Shown: positions 35,501 through 50,500, numbered from the stretch's first letter. The stretch is 64,000 nt of DNA from Cafeteria roenbergensis (GCA_008330645.1 VLTN01000002.1:124001-188000), one strand, 5' to 3'. Made by a program: numbers and translations. Notes: generated by a model not told the origin, from the sequence alone.

Positions 35501-38500
35501 GCACCCTGTTTCTCCAACATCGCCTTGGGGTGAGCTTTCGAGAGCCAGCGTGAACGCGCCTGCCAAGGATTGCCCCTCGGGGTCGAACGGGCCCGGAGCG
35601 ATTTCGACGGACTGCACCTCGGCGACGGAGGCATCCACTTCCCTCAAGTACTCGATCTCGTACGCTTCGATTGGCTTGCCGCGGTTTCCACGTGGCGAGC
35701 TCGAGCGCGACGCGGCCAGGGCCGCGGCAACACTCGCTGGCGCAAGCTCCGCAAGCTCCGCGCCGGCCGGTGGCTCGGGCGTTGAAGCTGGCGCCACCGC
35801 AGGCGGCCGCCCTCCTGCCGCAGCGGACCGGAGCCCGTCCTGGTTGATCAGCGTGAGCCGCACAAAGAGTGCCTGCCCCTGGGCAAGCCCCGACAGGTGA
35901 AGTGGGAGCGTGTCTGAGTGCACGACTCCCATCGGCCCGAGCAGGCTGGCACTGCAGGCTCCAAGAAGGCCCTTGCCGTCGGACTCCGTAGAGACCGTCG
36001 CCACGGCTCCAGCAGGAGCGACGGCTCCGCCGCAAGGCACTGCGGCCATTTGAGGCAAGTCCGGCTGCGGGCTTGCAAGGTCGCCCGAGAACTCCACCGT
36101 CCAGCTCGCGCCGAAGCCATGCGCGGCGCTCCCGTCCCCGCATGCAGTGACGGCAATGGAGCCGGCGCCGCCGCCGAGGGCCTCCATGAGCACTGGCATT
36201 GCCTCCAGCGCCGCCTTCATGTCCGAGGCCGTTGCTGCCGGGTTTGCGACGTCGATCGCAACGCAGCTGGACGTCTCTGGCACCAGCGAGGCCAAGTGCC
36301 GCATGGAGAGCTCGACTGACATGCTACCGAGAGCACTGGGCGATCTGACAGTCAGGACCTGCACTTCCTTGGACTCCCCGCATCGCGAGGTGAATGTGGG
36401 GACCACGTCAAACTCAGCAACGAACCGGTCAAGGACAGACCCGCCAGTGAGAGCCACCGAGCCCGCCCGCGGGAGCAGCCCGTCGACCAGCAGCACGGTG
36501 GCGCCAGCTGGGGCGACGGAAGGGCCCTGTGGCAGCCCAACTGGTCGCCATGTGCTGGGTGAGAGCGACAGGGGGTGGCTTGCGCCTGCTTCCTGCAGCC
36601 TGACCTTCGCCATGGCCCATTGGCCGTGGCCAAGGCGGTTGTACGCCGCCACTCGGACGAAGTAGCTGGCAGTGTCGTGCAGGCCCGAAGCCACAACGGA
36701 AAACGCCTTGCGACCAACCTGGCGGTGGAGTCTCCCGGCTTGAATCTCTCGCGCTGCGGCGTGCGAATCCGAGGGGTTAACCACCATCAAGGGAAGGTCG
36801 CCGCCGAGTGTGTGGAACGTGATCCGCGCCTCGACCTCACCCGCCGCGTCGCAAACGGCGCCGCTCCAGCCGGCGGGAACCCTGCCTGCCTGGACTTGAA
36901 CGTTGCCGATGAGAGGCACGAATGAGTGCAGTTGCTGCTCGAGCTCGGCGAGCGTCGCCGATGTCGGCACGGCAATTTCAGCGCTGCCCATGAATGCGAT
37001 GCGAATGGATGCCTGGGAGGCCCCGGCGCTGGAGCAAACGAGAGCCTGCACCTCTGGGGACGTGTCCACCGCGATGCTTCGGCGGGACGGCGCGCTGCAG
37101 CCAGTGAGCCCAGACCCATCCGCAGAAAAGAGCGAGTGCTGATCGCCTGGGTAGGGCATCGCAGCGAACGTGACGACCCAGCTGAACCCGTTCGCAGCCG
37201 GGAAGCGCGAAACTGCCACGTCGTCCACAGTGGACAGCATGGTCAGGGCGCCACGCATCTCGTCTGGCGTGGCATCGAACGGGATCTGGTGCGTCGTCTG
37301 GCCGTCGAAGGACAGCGAAAAGGTGCCGCCCAACGTGCCGTCGTCGCACGCAGTTGACACGACCTGTTCGTCCAAAACTGCGCTCGCCTGCGAGGCGGCC
37401 AGGTACGCAGTGCCGATTGGGCCGCCACCAAAGCCGGAATCAAATGTTGCCGAAGTGTCCCAGTCGATTTCAAACTGGGTGACTGGCTGCCCTCCGGAGC
37501 GTGCCGGGGCGTCCCACTGGACGAGCAACCGAGTGTCTGAAAAGGGCTCCATCTTGACCTCGCGCACAGGCGAGGGGAACACGTCGGTGAGGGACGCGAA
37601 CGGGGGAAGCGTCGGGGAGAAGGCGCCCAGGCCGTTTGCGTTCTCCGCCGCGACCCGGGCGTAGTAGCGCTGGCCGGGCAAAAGATCGGTCAAGACGCGC
37701 TCCCCGATCCCCATCACATCGACGCCCTTGGCACTCGAAGGAGCAGTGATGGCCAGCGCATTTGGCACAAGCCGGAAATGCTGCACGTCGGCGCCCGTCG
37801 GCCGCACAAACGTCACGTCCCAAGAGAATCCGTTTCCACGGACGCCTCGCGAGACGTCAACGTTCCCCACGCTCGGCAGGTCCTCAAGCTCGGCCTTGAC
37901 ATCGTCCGCCGTGGCATCGAAAGCGATTTCCCCCGTCGTATCCATGCGGTACAGCGGGACGTACTCCAAGTCCGCGCCGCTGGGCGAGTCGAAGCTGGCC
38001 GACACGGCTGCAGCGGCATCGGAAGCAGGGCTAAGGTCAACTTGCGAGGATGACACGCTCTTGACTCTGTACACAGGGCCGTCTGTCGGAGAGCCGACGC
38101 GAATGAGGTCTCCGCGGCGCAAGACGCTCGTCAGGTCGTTCGCGACGGCGGAGCCGCTCGCTGCATTCCAGTACGTCTCTAGGCTTGCGGCCCCGTGCCG
38201 GGCCGTCACCGAGCCAACGGCAGTGGACATGACAAACGCAGGTTGGTGCGCAAGGTTCTTGCCCGTCCAAGCTGCAGGCTGATCGGAGTCCTGGATGGTT
38301 GCCAGCGGCAGCTTGCCGCCTGCCCCACAAGTCCCCATCGCGCCGCTTGTAGCCACGCGGAACACGGACCCCCCGAAGCGCACAAGCTCCCCACGGGACA
38401 CGAACCGCTCGAGCTCAACGCTGCCTTCATCGCACGAGAGCGAGCTGTCGCCGGGGGCGGCGCTGAACTTGGCTCCGGCGCCCGCTAGCCGCGACACGAA

Positions 38501-41500
38501 CGGCCCCTCGAACGTCCCGCTGGCTAGCGTGAAGGTTCCGCCGATAGGGGCGGAGCTAGAGAAGGTGGTCACGCGTTGTCGTCGCAAGGAGACGGGCACG
38601 CCGACCCGTCGGAGGTTGCTGCTAGAGAAGACGGCTGATACGTCGAGCTCGATCACATGGGCAGTGACTGTCGGGGTCAGCGCGCCCGGTGACGCCGACT
38701 CGTGCTCGTACTCGACAAGAGCCCCGGTTCGAGACAGGACAGTGAGAGTTGCGCCTCCGACAGTGTCGGGTTCGGCCGACGGGGCCAGGCTTGGTGGGCT
38801 CGTGAACGTGCTCGCCCCAAGGCCGTGAGCAGATAGCGCAGTCACCCGCACATAGTACACCTGGCCCAGGATGAGCCCGGGCAAGGACAAGAACTGCCGG
38901 TTCCCTCCCGCAACAGCTGGGACAGTGATCGCGACGTACGAGTCCGGCGTGATCCCTGGCACGAGTCGCCGAACTGTGCCCGGGTTCGAGAGCTGTGCGG
39001 CGCCACTTTGCAAAAAGCGGACCAGCTTCAGCAACGGAAGCTCGTGCTTGACGGGCATGCTCCCGTCATTCACTGTGTTGGCAAAGGTCACCTGGAAAGC
39101 GACGCTGCCGGCCTGTTCCGTGCGAGACACGGCCACGTCACCGATTGAAGCGACGGCCTCGACGGCGCGCTCGACTTCTGCTGCCGTGGAGTTCGCAGGC
39201 AAGCGGACCGTTCCGGGCCGGCGGAACGCGGACCCCGAGTCAATAGTCTTGCGCGGATAGCGCACCGAAGTGCTGCAGTCGCCGGCGCTCGCGAGCGGCA
39301 GCTCGGACGGGCCAAACTCAAACTCCGAAGAGGCGTGCACGGTGAACAGGAGAGCCTCCACCCGTACTTCGTCGCAGCGGTGAAGGAAGGGAGTGAGGTC
39401 GTGCGTCGTGTACACCGCGGTTGTGTGCTGCACAGTCACCGGGCAAAGCGCACCACTGGGCGCAGAGGAAACCGCGCTGGCTGCAACGCCAAAGGTGGGA
39501 ACCGCAGACGTGGGGCTGGTGAATCCGTCAGCCGTAACGGTGATGGTCCACACGAAGGCCCCCGGCACAGCGCCCGCAGCTGTGGACCGCACGACGTCCA
39601 CGTCCCCGAGGTTGGGAAGGGCCTCAAGCAGGTTTTCCACCTCACCTGGAGGCGCATCGAAGCGTATTTGTGCAGTCTCCGCCAGCAGCTGTGACGAGCA
39701 GTCCGCGCACTGGCGCGTGTCAAAAGAGAGTTTGAAGCCCCCAGAACTGACAGCGTCGGCCCCTACCGGAGGTGTGACCGAAACGATCTGCTTGTTGACG
39801 ACCCGCACCGAGCCGGGGAGGCGCTGCGTCAGGTCCCAGCCAAACGCCAGGCCGAAGTAGCCCGTGGGTGCGGCGGCCCCGCTGGCAAACGGCAGCTCGA
39901 CCTCCTGCACCTCTGGCTGGCCGAGGTGTGGCGCGATGTCGCGGTATGTGAACCGCTCAACGCGGTATCCAGTCACCGGCTCCCCGACCGGTTCGGCCGG
40001 AAGCCAGCTGGCGCGCAGGCTGCTGCCTGAGTCAAGCTCAAGCCGCGCGCCCGCGGGCGCCAGGGGAGAAGCGGCGGGGATCACAAAGGTCGGAACAGTA
40101 AGGGCCGCATCGCCGTAGCGACCGGCGGCGTTGAAGGAAAAGACGCGAACGTAGTAGGGCGTGCCGACCGTCAGCGGCTGCAGTGCCGACGACAGGTACT
40201 CGAACTCGTTCTCCGTTGCGTTGGGCGGCGAAGGGATGTCGATTTCGATCGGCGCGGAATGGTCTTGGTGTGGGGCAGCGATGACCAAGAACCCAAACGG
40301 GACGGATGCAATTCCGTCGTCCGCGCTCGATGAGTTGAAGTGAGGGGTGGGGTCCCACTCGATTTTGTATCGCACAATGGTGTCACCACCGTCGAAGGGT
40401 GGGTATCGGAACGAAACGCGCAGAAGGTCCGGGCCGAGGAAGCGCAGCAACGGAGGAGCTTCGTCGTGGAACGGACTGACGGGAGGCGATGGGGGCTGCC
40501 TGGGGGGAGCGAGCGACGCAGGAGCAGTGACAGAGGCCGCCGAGAAACCGAGCGAGTTGCGAGCCAGCACCCTGACAAAGACGTCCTTCCCTGGCAGGAG
40601 GCCGGGAACCACGGCGGCGAACGGGCCGACGTCTGCGCTGGACACGGCCAGCTCGAGACATGGGCGCGAATGCGGGGTGACAAGCTCGGCGGGGCTGCCC
40701 CGCTCGGACGCTTGGAGGGCCACAGCGCAAAAGTCTGCCGGCGGCTGGCCGGCTTGGACAACGCGCACGCTGGCCGCGGAGGCTGCGCCAAGCCAGCGCT
40801 CGTCGGGCTCAAGCAGCGGGAGCGTCCCGTTCGCCGAAACAAGCGACGCGAACGTCACGGTCCAGTTCACCTGGCGGAGCGACCCTGGCGTGGGACCTTC
40901 AGCGGCAGCGCGCGTCACACGGAGGTCGCCCGTATTGTCCATATTTTCGAGCTGTGCCTCCATTTCTTGGGCCGACGCATTGGCACTGATCCGAGGGGAC
41001 AACCTGGCCGCTCGCACCGGGCACGACGTGCAGTCAGCGGTGTCGAACTTGAAGCGGATCAGAGCGGTGTCGGCGTCGGCAGCGCTGAGCGTCAAGCTGA
41101 CTTCCTGCACCTCGAGCCGGTACGCCGAGCCGGGAGCCTCGAAGCTCTGAGAGCTCCATTCGACGCGATACGCGGAGACCGGGTCGCCGCCGGAAGAGGC
41201 AGGCTCGGAAAATTCCACCCGCAGTGACGTCCCCGCCTCTCGAGGCGTGACGTCCTCGCTGGCCTGAAGCAGGCTGAGGGCCGCAAAGCGAGGCGCCGAG
41301 ACGGGCTCAAGCGTTTTCGACGCCAGCGGTCCGGCAACTCCGCCATACCCGAGCGAGTTGGCAGCAGTCACGCGGACAAAGTAGACGACCCCCATGTCCA
41401 GCCCGAAGATCCTGTAAAAGAGCTCTCCGGAAGACCCTTCGGCGTGCTCCGGCACCTCGGGGCTGGTGCCGGTGAAACCGTGGGCCTCGAAGCTGAGAGC

Positions 41501-44500
41501 GCCCCCATTCGCTCCAGAGTCGAACACAGGGGAGGTGTCCCATTCAATCTTGTACTTGGTGTTGTTGACACCGCCCAACTTGCCCGGCCTGAACGACACC
41601 TGCAGGAAGCTGGCAGAAAAGGGGTTCGCGCTGGTCGGAGCACCGATGACCACGTCCGCGGGCGCCCCGGGAAGCGCCCGAGGCACCGAAAGCGGCGTGC
41701 AGTCCTCAAGGTCTGGCTCGCACACTGGAGTCGCGAGGCGGCCCTCGCTCAGGCCCAGCGAGTTCAGGGCCCGGACGCGCACCTCGTACTCGCTGCCCGG
41801 AACCAGGCCACGCACCACAACTTCGCTCGGCACAGGCGCTCCGGGCGCGGGACTGGTGACCACGGTGCAGTTGTCCGAGGTTGTCCCCACGGGAGCCAGC
41901 GCAGTTGCACAAATCTGCCCGGATGCGAAGCTGGGAGTGGCCCATTCCACTTGGTATCCCTGCACTTCGCTGCCGTCCGCAGTAACTTCCGGCACCCAAG
42001 ACACCCGCAGGGCCGTGGCATCGTCCCTAAGCGCAGACGTCGTCACGTCCGACGGCCGGTCCGGGCGGGCCTGCGGCACGACCGCTCCTGTGCTGGACGC
42101 GGTTGGCTCCCCGGCCCCCCTTACGTTCACGGCGCGTACCCGAAAGTGGAGAGCCGAGCCCGCCGGGATCGACCCTCCTTCCGTGAAGGGCTCTGTGGAC
42201 ACCGCAAACCCTGACCCGAGCATGCCCGCTGCAGGGCCCAGAGGGGCACAGGGCGCAGAACCGGCTGAAACGATCTGAAGGGGAAGGACGTTGCCCGCTG
42301 CGGCAGACGCTGTCCCGTTGAACGTGACGAAAAATGCGTGCTCTTGTCCTGGTCCGGCGCCAGCCCCGCCAGGCACCGCTGCGGTTCGGTTTCTCGACTG
42401 CCGCGCGACCGAGACCTGAGGCGGGTCTGCCCCGAGAGCGGGGAGCGCCTCAAGCGCTTGCTTAAACTCGGCTGCGGTGGCATTGACTGGAATGCACGTG
42501 GTAGTGTTGTCGCCAAGGCGAATGGCGAAGGACCCCGTGCCCACTGAACCCTCGACTGATGTCACGCGCACGACTTGAACCTCGGCGCCCACCCGGAGGA
42601 CGCAAGGGCGCCCAGCAGCGCAGCTTTGTGTTCCGGAGCCCGTGCCAGCATCCCCGTCGCCGACAAAGTTGGGGTACTGCAGAGTTAAGAGCGGCCCTCC
42701 GCCGAGGCCTGAGTTGAACTCGTCCGAAGGGTCGACCTCCACGCTCCACAGCACGATCTTGGACCACACAGACGAGCCGCCGTCGCCGTTGGCAAAGCCA
42801 AGCGGGTTTCGAACTGGGTCTGACACGTACACGTCGACGCGGTCCGCGCGATCCTGGCTGCTGACCCTGGCCACGACAGAAGCGGGCGCGCCAGGAAGCT
42901 GCAATGCCGGCCGGGCGCTCGCCGGGAGCGTCTCCACCGGGCGCGAGTACCCTCGGCCCGGGACAAAGGCCTCCACCCGAACAAAGTACTCGCGGTCAAG
43001 ATCGAGCCCAGGAACTTTGACGAGGAACAGCCCGTCTTCGTCCCAAGTGCACAGCGCTGGCTGTGCCGAGCACGACTGCTGGTCCACCACAAGGGTCCAG
43101 TCTGGCCGGCGGCTGGCGCCCGCAAACACCGCTGAGTCGCTCCACGTTACCCGATACTTGCTGGGCGCCGCGTCAGACGCGACGGGCCGAGTGAACGTCA
43201 CACCAAGCTCGGAGGTGCTGACCACCGACAACGCCGGCGCCGTTGGCCCGGTCCCCGCGGTTGCGAACGGCACAGCCTGGCCGCCCTCGTCTTTGGGGAC
43301 GAAGAGAACCGTGGAGGACGGCGGCAGCTGCGCGCTTGCGTTCGACCACGGCTGCACCAGTCCGCTAGGGGACCCGTCCTGGATCGTCCAGGTCCGCGCC
43401 GCGAGCACCGGCGCCCCCACCAGCCCACCGCAAGCGCTTGACGCACTCGCCTGCAGCGCCACGACGTTGCCCAGGGCCGGGTCCAGAGCAATCCTGAACC
43501 GCTTGCCTGCGCCGGGGGGCAGGCCTGTGGCAAGCTCCGTGACATCAACCGAAGCTGCTGCGTCTGCTGCACCGGCCACCACCCGGCGCAAGGCCGCTTC
43601 CACGTCCGCAGCCGTTGCGGGCACGGAGAGGCATGCGGGCTCCCCGCCAGCTCGCAGAAGGAGCCCTCCCGCCGAGGCCGAGCCGGAAGGTGCCCAATAC
43701 TCCAGCCCCTTGATCTCTCCGGCTGTGGGAGCGGGAAGGCTTGCCAGGCTGGCAAGCACGTCGAATCCCGTAGTCATGCTCTGTCCCACGAAGGTGACCC
43801 GCCATGCACGCTGGGTGCCGATGGGAGCCGTGCCGTCCCACGGGCTGCTCTCGTCGTCAACGGACGCGACCACGGGCCCAGAGCCAGGCAGCGCCATGAG
43901 AGCTCCAGCAATGTCACCTGCGTCTGCATCGAACGATAGCAGGGGCGTCGCAAGCCCTTGGCTGCTCTGCAGCCTGAACTGCCCGCCCGACACCACGTCC
44001 TGCTGGCACGTGAGCTGGAGAAGGTGGATGCTGTCTGCGCCGCTGGGCAGCCCAGCGGGTGACTCAGTGGATGCGTCTGCGGGCTTGCTGAAGCCCGCCC
44101 TGCTGTATGCAAGCACCCTCACTGAGTAGCCCGACCCGGGCATGAGGCCGGAAACCACGGCCGCGTGGCGCCCGATCGACCGAGTCCAGCTGCTGTTTGC
44201 CTGGACATTCAGCGACGCCGAGACTGACGCAAAGAGGCTGCTCTGCGACAGCTGCACCAGGTACGACGACACTTCCGATCCGCCGGAGTGCTCCGGAGGC
44301 TCCCAGCTCACTTCGACAGACCCAACGCCGAGCGTGGCCGCGCGAACAGAGCGGGCTTGCGACGGCGGGGCCACCTGCGGCGCTTCTGCGAACGCCGCGA
44401 CGGTGGGAAGCGAGGATGCAGCTGCCGTCACAGCAGACACCCGGACAAAGTACGGAGTTCCGGCCACCAGCGACCGCACAACCAGCCGCTGCGGCACGTG

Positions 44501-47500
44501 GCCGGCAACGACCTCCGACACGTGTGCCATTGTTCGCGTGCCCAACAGCGAGCCTCCCGCAGCTAGCACCCCGGGAACCGACGCCCCTTGTGTTGACACC
44601 AGCAAGGCAGGTTGGTCCTCCGCGGGCAGCTCCAGGGACCCGACGGCCGAGGCCCAACTGGACGCAAACGCAGGCATGGTCCTTCCGGTGAACGTGACCA
44701 GCCAAGCGTTCGCCGCGCGAGAGGTCGCCGGGGAAGTGCGGGACGGCCTTGCTTCGCGAGTCACTGCCGCGGTGTCAATTGCTCGAAGGCCGCACAGCGC
44801 GTCCTGAAGCTCTGAGGCGGAAGCGTTGGCTGTGATGGCTCGCGTCCGCTCGCCCATGAAGTGCAGGAAGAAGAAGCCAGCAATGTCTGCAGCGTCGGCC
44901 GACACTTCGACGCGCTGCACCTCAGGGAGCGCCCGCACAACCGCTTCGCCCAGCGGTCGGACTGCAATGCCTTGCGTCCCGGCATCAAACGTGGGAGCAG
45001 ACCCTGCGGCGACCTCGGTGACGGACGCTCTCGCTGCCATTGGCGCAGGCGCAGCGACTCGCGTCGAGTCGATTTGGATGGGTGGCAAGTCGCCCGCGTT
45101 GGTCACGAACTCCACCAGCCAGCCGCGGGAGCTCGCGGAGCTGGCCTCCGTCACCCGCACTGTTCCGACGGTTGAGAGCTGCTCCAGCGCCTCCGCGACC
45201 TCGGCTGCAGAGCTGTCGATGGCAAGCAGCGAGGTGCGGCGACCGCGGAACAGGAGCGAAAACTGGCCTCTGAGATCGCTCGCAAAGCCTCCCTGACAGC
45301 TAATGGAAATGATTTGCTGCTCGTGCACGCCAGAGTTCGGATCCCACTCCACTGCGTAGGAGTGCAAGTCGCTGCTGTCCACATTCTCGGGCGTCGACCA
45401 AGTCACCAGCAGTTGCGACGGCCCAAGAGCCGACGCTCGAACAAGCATAGGCCCATCGGGCAGCGACACAGGGCGTACCAAGGGCGGGTTGCTTCCTCGG
45501 AAGGACGACACGTCGTCGTCCACACCGTTGAGCGCCGCCAGACGGACGTGGTAGCTCGCCGCGTCGTCTAGGCCAGAAATGACAAACTCAAACAGCTGCC
45601 CTGGCGCCGCAAGGGGGGCCAGGTCCTGCTCCACTGACAGCTCGAGCGCACCTCGAAGCGGAGAGTCCATTGCCGGCGTTTCCCCGCTCGAGGTTTCGTG
45701 AACGTCGGCGGTGAGGCTGCCGCGCGTCTTGAGGAGTCGGCGCTCAAGCTGGAGCAGCGGCACGTCACCAAGGCGCGTCATGAACGTCAGGTGCCAGTCA
45801 AAACCAGTCTGGCCGTCGGAAGTCGCCACGCGCTGGCAGAACACCACGCCGCTGCTCCCAAGCCCTTCCACAGCAGCACCGAGCGCGGCGCATGTCGCGT
45901 TCCAGGAAAGCTCCTGGGTAGCCCGGCCATCCAGCGAAAGGGAAAACGTCCCGCTCAAGTCGGGAGTTGTGCTTGACACTCGGATGCGCTGGGCTTCGAA
46001 GCCCGCAAGCGCTTCAACGGAGCGGGAGACTCCGACAGTTGCCTCCACGGGCCGCAGGTCTCCCCCGGCTCCAGACGCCAGAGTCGCGAAGTGCTGTCCC
46101 GCGTCGGTCGACACTGTGAGCTGCCGATGCACGCGGCCAGCGAGCGCCACGAACGTGACTGCCCACTCAAAGCCCCAACCTGCGGGCCTGCGGCCGACCC
46201 GCACCTGGCCGAGTGAGGCAAGGCCGGAGAGAGCGGCCTGCACCGTCGAGGCCTCCGCGTTCCAAGGGATGTCGGGAGTCTCTTCGCCTTCCTCCCACTG
46301 AACGCGGAATGTCCCTGCCAGTGCGCTGGAGGCGGACGTGAGGGAGATCACTTGCACGTCGTGGAGGCTGTAGATTTGGCGCGAAGTAGCTCCAGCCGCG
46401 AGCGCCTCGTATCCGAGGGCGTCCCACTCCAGCCTGTACGCCGTCACAGGGCTGCCGCCGTCGTTGGTGCTGGGCGGAAAGCGCACGCGGATTTTGCCAG
46501 ACCCGGCCGGCGAGGCCAGCACCTCTGCGGGGGGCAGGGGCGCAGACTTGGGAGCCTCGCTTGCGGGGACAGGGATCGCCGGGTCTTGCGAGAAGCCCTT
46601 GGCATTGTACGCGAAGATGCGGACATAGTAGCGCTGCCCCTGAACCAGCGAGGCAATCTCGGACACGCACTCCTGGGAGATGCACTGGCCTTCGCCAACG
46701 CGGAAAGCGTGCGACCCGAGCGCTCCGCCTCCGCTCCCCGAAGCAAACGTGGGGGACGTGTCCCACTCGACGAGGTAGCGCGTCACCGCTCGGCCGCCAT
46801 CGGCGCCAGGAGCGAAGAAACCGACGCGCAGCGAAGTTGCCGAGGCAGGCCGGAGGGAGGCGTCTCGCGGAGCCGATGGCTTCAGCACGGGTGGTGACAG
46901 CAGCTCCGGGGCGCTGCGCGTTGGGGCGCCCGGCCCCAGCTTGTTGACGGCGCTGACGCGAACGCCGTAGGTCTGCCCAGGCACGAGGCCGTCGATCAGC
47001 ACCGCAAAGTAGTCCCCAACGATGCCGCTGCGCGACAGAGCCGATGGCATGGTCGCGGCGAGCTTCTCCAGCTCTGCAGTGGGAAGTTCGATCGACTGGA
47101 AGCCGCCAGGCAGGCGGCCGACTGGCGTGTCCCCGGAATAAAGGGCCACAGCCGCGGCGGTTGCGCCCTCGAACGGGCGATCCAGCACCACCTCGGTGTC
47201 TGTTCCCGTGAACACAGAGCTCACAACCTCTGCTGTGGTGCCAACGTCGTTTCCCACCTGCACAAAGTCGCCTGCCCCGAGCGCGCCGGCAAGGTTGGCG
47301 CCAGCATGCACGAGCTTGGGCGAACCGGCAGCGACGGCCCAGCGCGCAGCTGCGCCTCCGACCGGCACGCTCAGCCCACGGGTCACCGCGACAGCGGCGC
47401 CAGTTCCTGTCGCGTCCCGAACGTCGGAGACCAGCCATGCCTGCGCTCCGAGCGCTGCGCCCAGATCCCCTGCCTCACCTCGAAAGGTGATCAGCCAGGC

Positions 47501-50500
47501 ACACTCAGTCGTGCCATCGAGCTCCGTCGAGACGCGGCGGTCGACGGCAACCTCGCGCACGAGGGGCAGCGCTTCCATCGCAAGCTTCACGCGAAGTGCC
47601 GAGGCGTTGTGGGAGATGTGCACAGTTCGATGGCCAGCAAGCGACAGTTTGAACGTGCCGCCAGCTGCTCGCTTCACGGCGACCCGCTGAACCTCGCTCC
47701 GCCCAGCGCTTGTGAACCACTCGACCTCGTACGATGAGACGGGCCCGCCGTTGTCCGTTGGCGGCCGGAGGAAGGTGGCCAGCACGCTGGAGGAGCGCTC
47801 AGCAACGCCAAAGGAGCCGTCTTCCGGGAGTCGCGACAGCTCAACGCCTCCCTGCCTGACCGGCGCTGGCGCGCTTGCTGGATCGAGCTTCCCTGACGCT
47901 GGGGAGGCAAACGGTCCGACTCCAGCCGAATTTTCGGCTGCAACTCGTGCAAACACGCCCACGCCCGGCTCCAGCCCAACTAGCTCCGCCGTGTGCAGCC
48001 CGGCCAGATCGACACGCTCGCTCTTCGACAGCAACGGCGAAACCTGGATTGCCTTCACGTGCTCGCCGGACGCAAAGGCGGCCTCGTTTGTCGCCCACTC
48101 GACTCGGTACATCGTGATCGGCGCACCGTTGTCCGACGCAGGCACTTGCCAAAACACTGCGAGCTTGGATGAGGAGCCTGGGACGCGCTCGAGCTCCACG
48201 AGCCGAGGCTGCTCGGGAGCCGCATGCGGGACGTTGAACATGGGAGCAGCCGGCAGCCCCTGGCCCAGCGCGTTGAGCGCCGTCACCCACACCGCGTACC
48301 TGACGCCTGGGACCAGGCCTTCGATGGTGTGCTCATAGCGACCGTTGGGAACGTCGAGTCCGGCTCCCTGGATCACCGGGCACAGAGTTGGCGGGCTGCC
48401 AGTGTGGCGTGGAAGGCAGTGGCGCGCGACCGGACCGCCGTCGATGCTGTCGGATTCCGAGCAAGTGATGGACGTCGCCCCTGCAGCAGTGCCTGACGAG
48501 CCGGACACGCACACGCCGGCCTCCGCGAGCGCTCCCAGCCCTTGCTTGTTGACCACTATCGCGGGCACGTCGCTGCTGGCGCCCGCCTCATCGATGTACG
48601 ACACAAACGTGACGCCCCAGGCTGTCCCTCCACCGGCATCCGCAGCGCACGGGGCGGTCATTGCCCATGTCGTCCCGCATGCGACAGAAACGTTGCCAAC
48701 TCCCGAGATTGCCTCCAGGGCCTGCTGCACTGTCCGGGCAGGACTGTCGAACGCCAGGTCGCCGGTTGATCCAAGGCCAGGCAGCGTGAGCCTGAAGGAC
48801 CCAGCCGAGGCACCGCGAAGCTTCACAGCCTGCACCTCCCTCTGCAGCGGCGCTTGATCAGCGCCGCCTGTGGAATTAGGGCTCCACCACTCGATGCGGT
48901 AGGCTGTGATCGCGCTTCCCCCATCGTCCACCGGCGCGAACCATTGCAGCCGAAGGCTGTCTTTGGAGGCAACCGAGAGGCTCGCCTTGGCGGGGCTGGC
49001 GGGAAGGATCCCGGTCGGACGCACAGTGAAGGGGGACGCAGCAATACCCTGCGGCGAGTGGAACAGCCGCGACGCGGGCACAACCGCTCGCTTCTGGGAC
49101 AGCGAGGAGTACTCCAGTCGGATGACAGCGTCCTCGACGTTCTCGCGGAACTCAAGCTCGATTGGGTACAGCCTGTCGCTGACGAGGGCGGTGGGCAAGG
49201 AGCCGCTGAGATCGTGCGGCTCACCACCGCTCGGGACGGCGCTGTCGAACGCGTCGATCACGACGGTTCCGTCGACCAGCAGGCGGGCACCGTCGTTGGC
49301 AAGCACGTGGAACGTAAACTCCTCCGAGAACGGCACCTGCACAAACCCGCGCCAGCGCGCGGAAACGTAGTCTCTGCCCTGCGCCGTGACGAAAGACGGC
49401 CAGAAAAAGTCGACCTGCGAGTCGATGCGCTCCAGGGCAGCGTCTCCGTGAAGCCAGCGGTTGTTGAAGTACTTTGCCGCCAGCCCGCCGCGAGTCGGTA
49501 GGGCGACATCCAGAGAGTACACTCCAACGCGTGGGGTGACGTATGAAGCACCGTACTCGCCTTGGTACGCGAAGCTCGTGTTCCCGGCGGCAGCAGCGCG
49601 CGACGAGAAGTTTGCTGCAACTGCTTCTGGGCCGGTTAGGCTGGCGACCAGGGCAAAGCCTTCCCGGCCGCGCTGCGACGACATTCCGCTTCCAAGACGG
49701 CCCCGCGGGCATGACGCCACCACTGAAGCACGCGCGGCCCTCCCCGTCAGCCGGCGCGCCTCGACGAACAGCTGTGGGGCCTGGGCCTCGGGCGAAGCCA
49801 CGAGGGCGGCGTCGAACGAGATGAACGTCACGCTCCACGAGTACCCGTTGTTGGAGGTCGGGCCTTCGCGGTGAACGCTCACCGTGTGGACGCCCCCCAA
49901 TGACTCGAGCGCCGTCTTGACGTCAGCGGCCGCAGCTTGGCTTGGAAGCAGCTCCGTTGTTTGCTCCATGATGGACAGCGAAAGGTGGCCGCCGAGCCGA
50001 GAGTCAGCTTGCGTGGATACAACCTGCACCTTGGATCCGTCGCACGCTGTCACCAGGACTTGCGTGCCGGAGGCGAGCGACTCGGTCGTCGCCAAGAGCG
50101 GCGGCAAGTCGCCAAGCTCGCTGGTGAAGGTCACGGCGAACTCCTTCGACTGCGCTGTGCTGAGATCGGACTCGGACACAGACACGGCGCCAATGGTGCT
50201 GAGACCCTCCAGGGCAAGGTTGATGTCGCTGGCTGTCACCGTTGCTGCGTCGATACCGACAGTTGCCTCGCCCCGGAACAGCAGAGACAACCGTCCTGCG
50301 GGTGTCTGCCCGTCAGAGTTCGACACTGCAACCAGCTGGACTTCCGGGGCCGGGTCAGCCTGCTCTAGCAAGAGGTTGGAAAATTCGTCCCGAACCTGGA
50401 CCACAAACGCTGATGTCTCGTTGTACACGCCGGTGCTGAGCCCTCCCGGGTTTCCGTCGAAGGCTGTGCACTGAGCTGCGGCCGCAGCCGCTGGCACGAC

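Larger units (their letters stand above)
17500..49030 (-). repeat. Giant protein segment 4: long FN3 run with nested EVQ modules
   Basis: About 28 FN3 closing motifs follow one another here, for example YAVWVTALNALGQG (near 48300), YYVRIFAYNAKGFS (46630), YFVRVTAANSLGYG (41385), YYARVAAENANGLG (37665), YYVRIRARNDRGWG (29165) and WYIRVRAINAIGAS (19560). Most domains carry the strand V/I-E-W-D-x-S-x-x-F and then one to many EVQ modules before the closing strands. The largest EVQ inserts lie around 28180-23100. FN3 units are typical of extracellular adhesion proteins. Confidence 0.75.
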
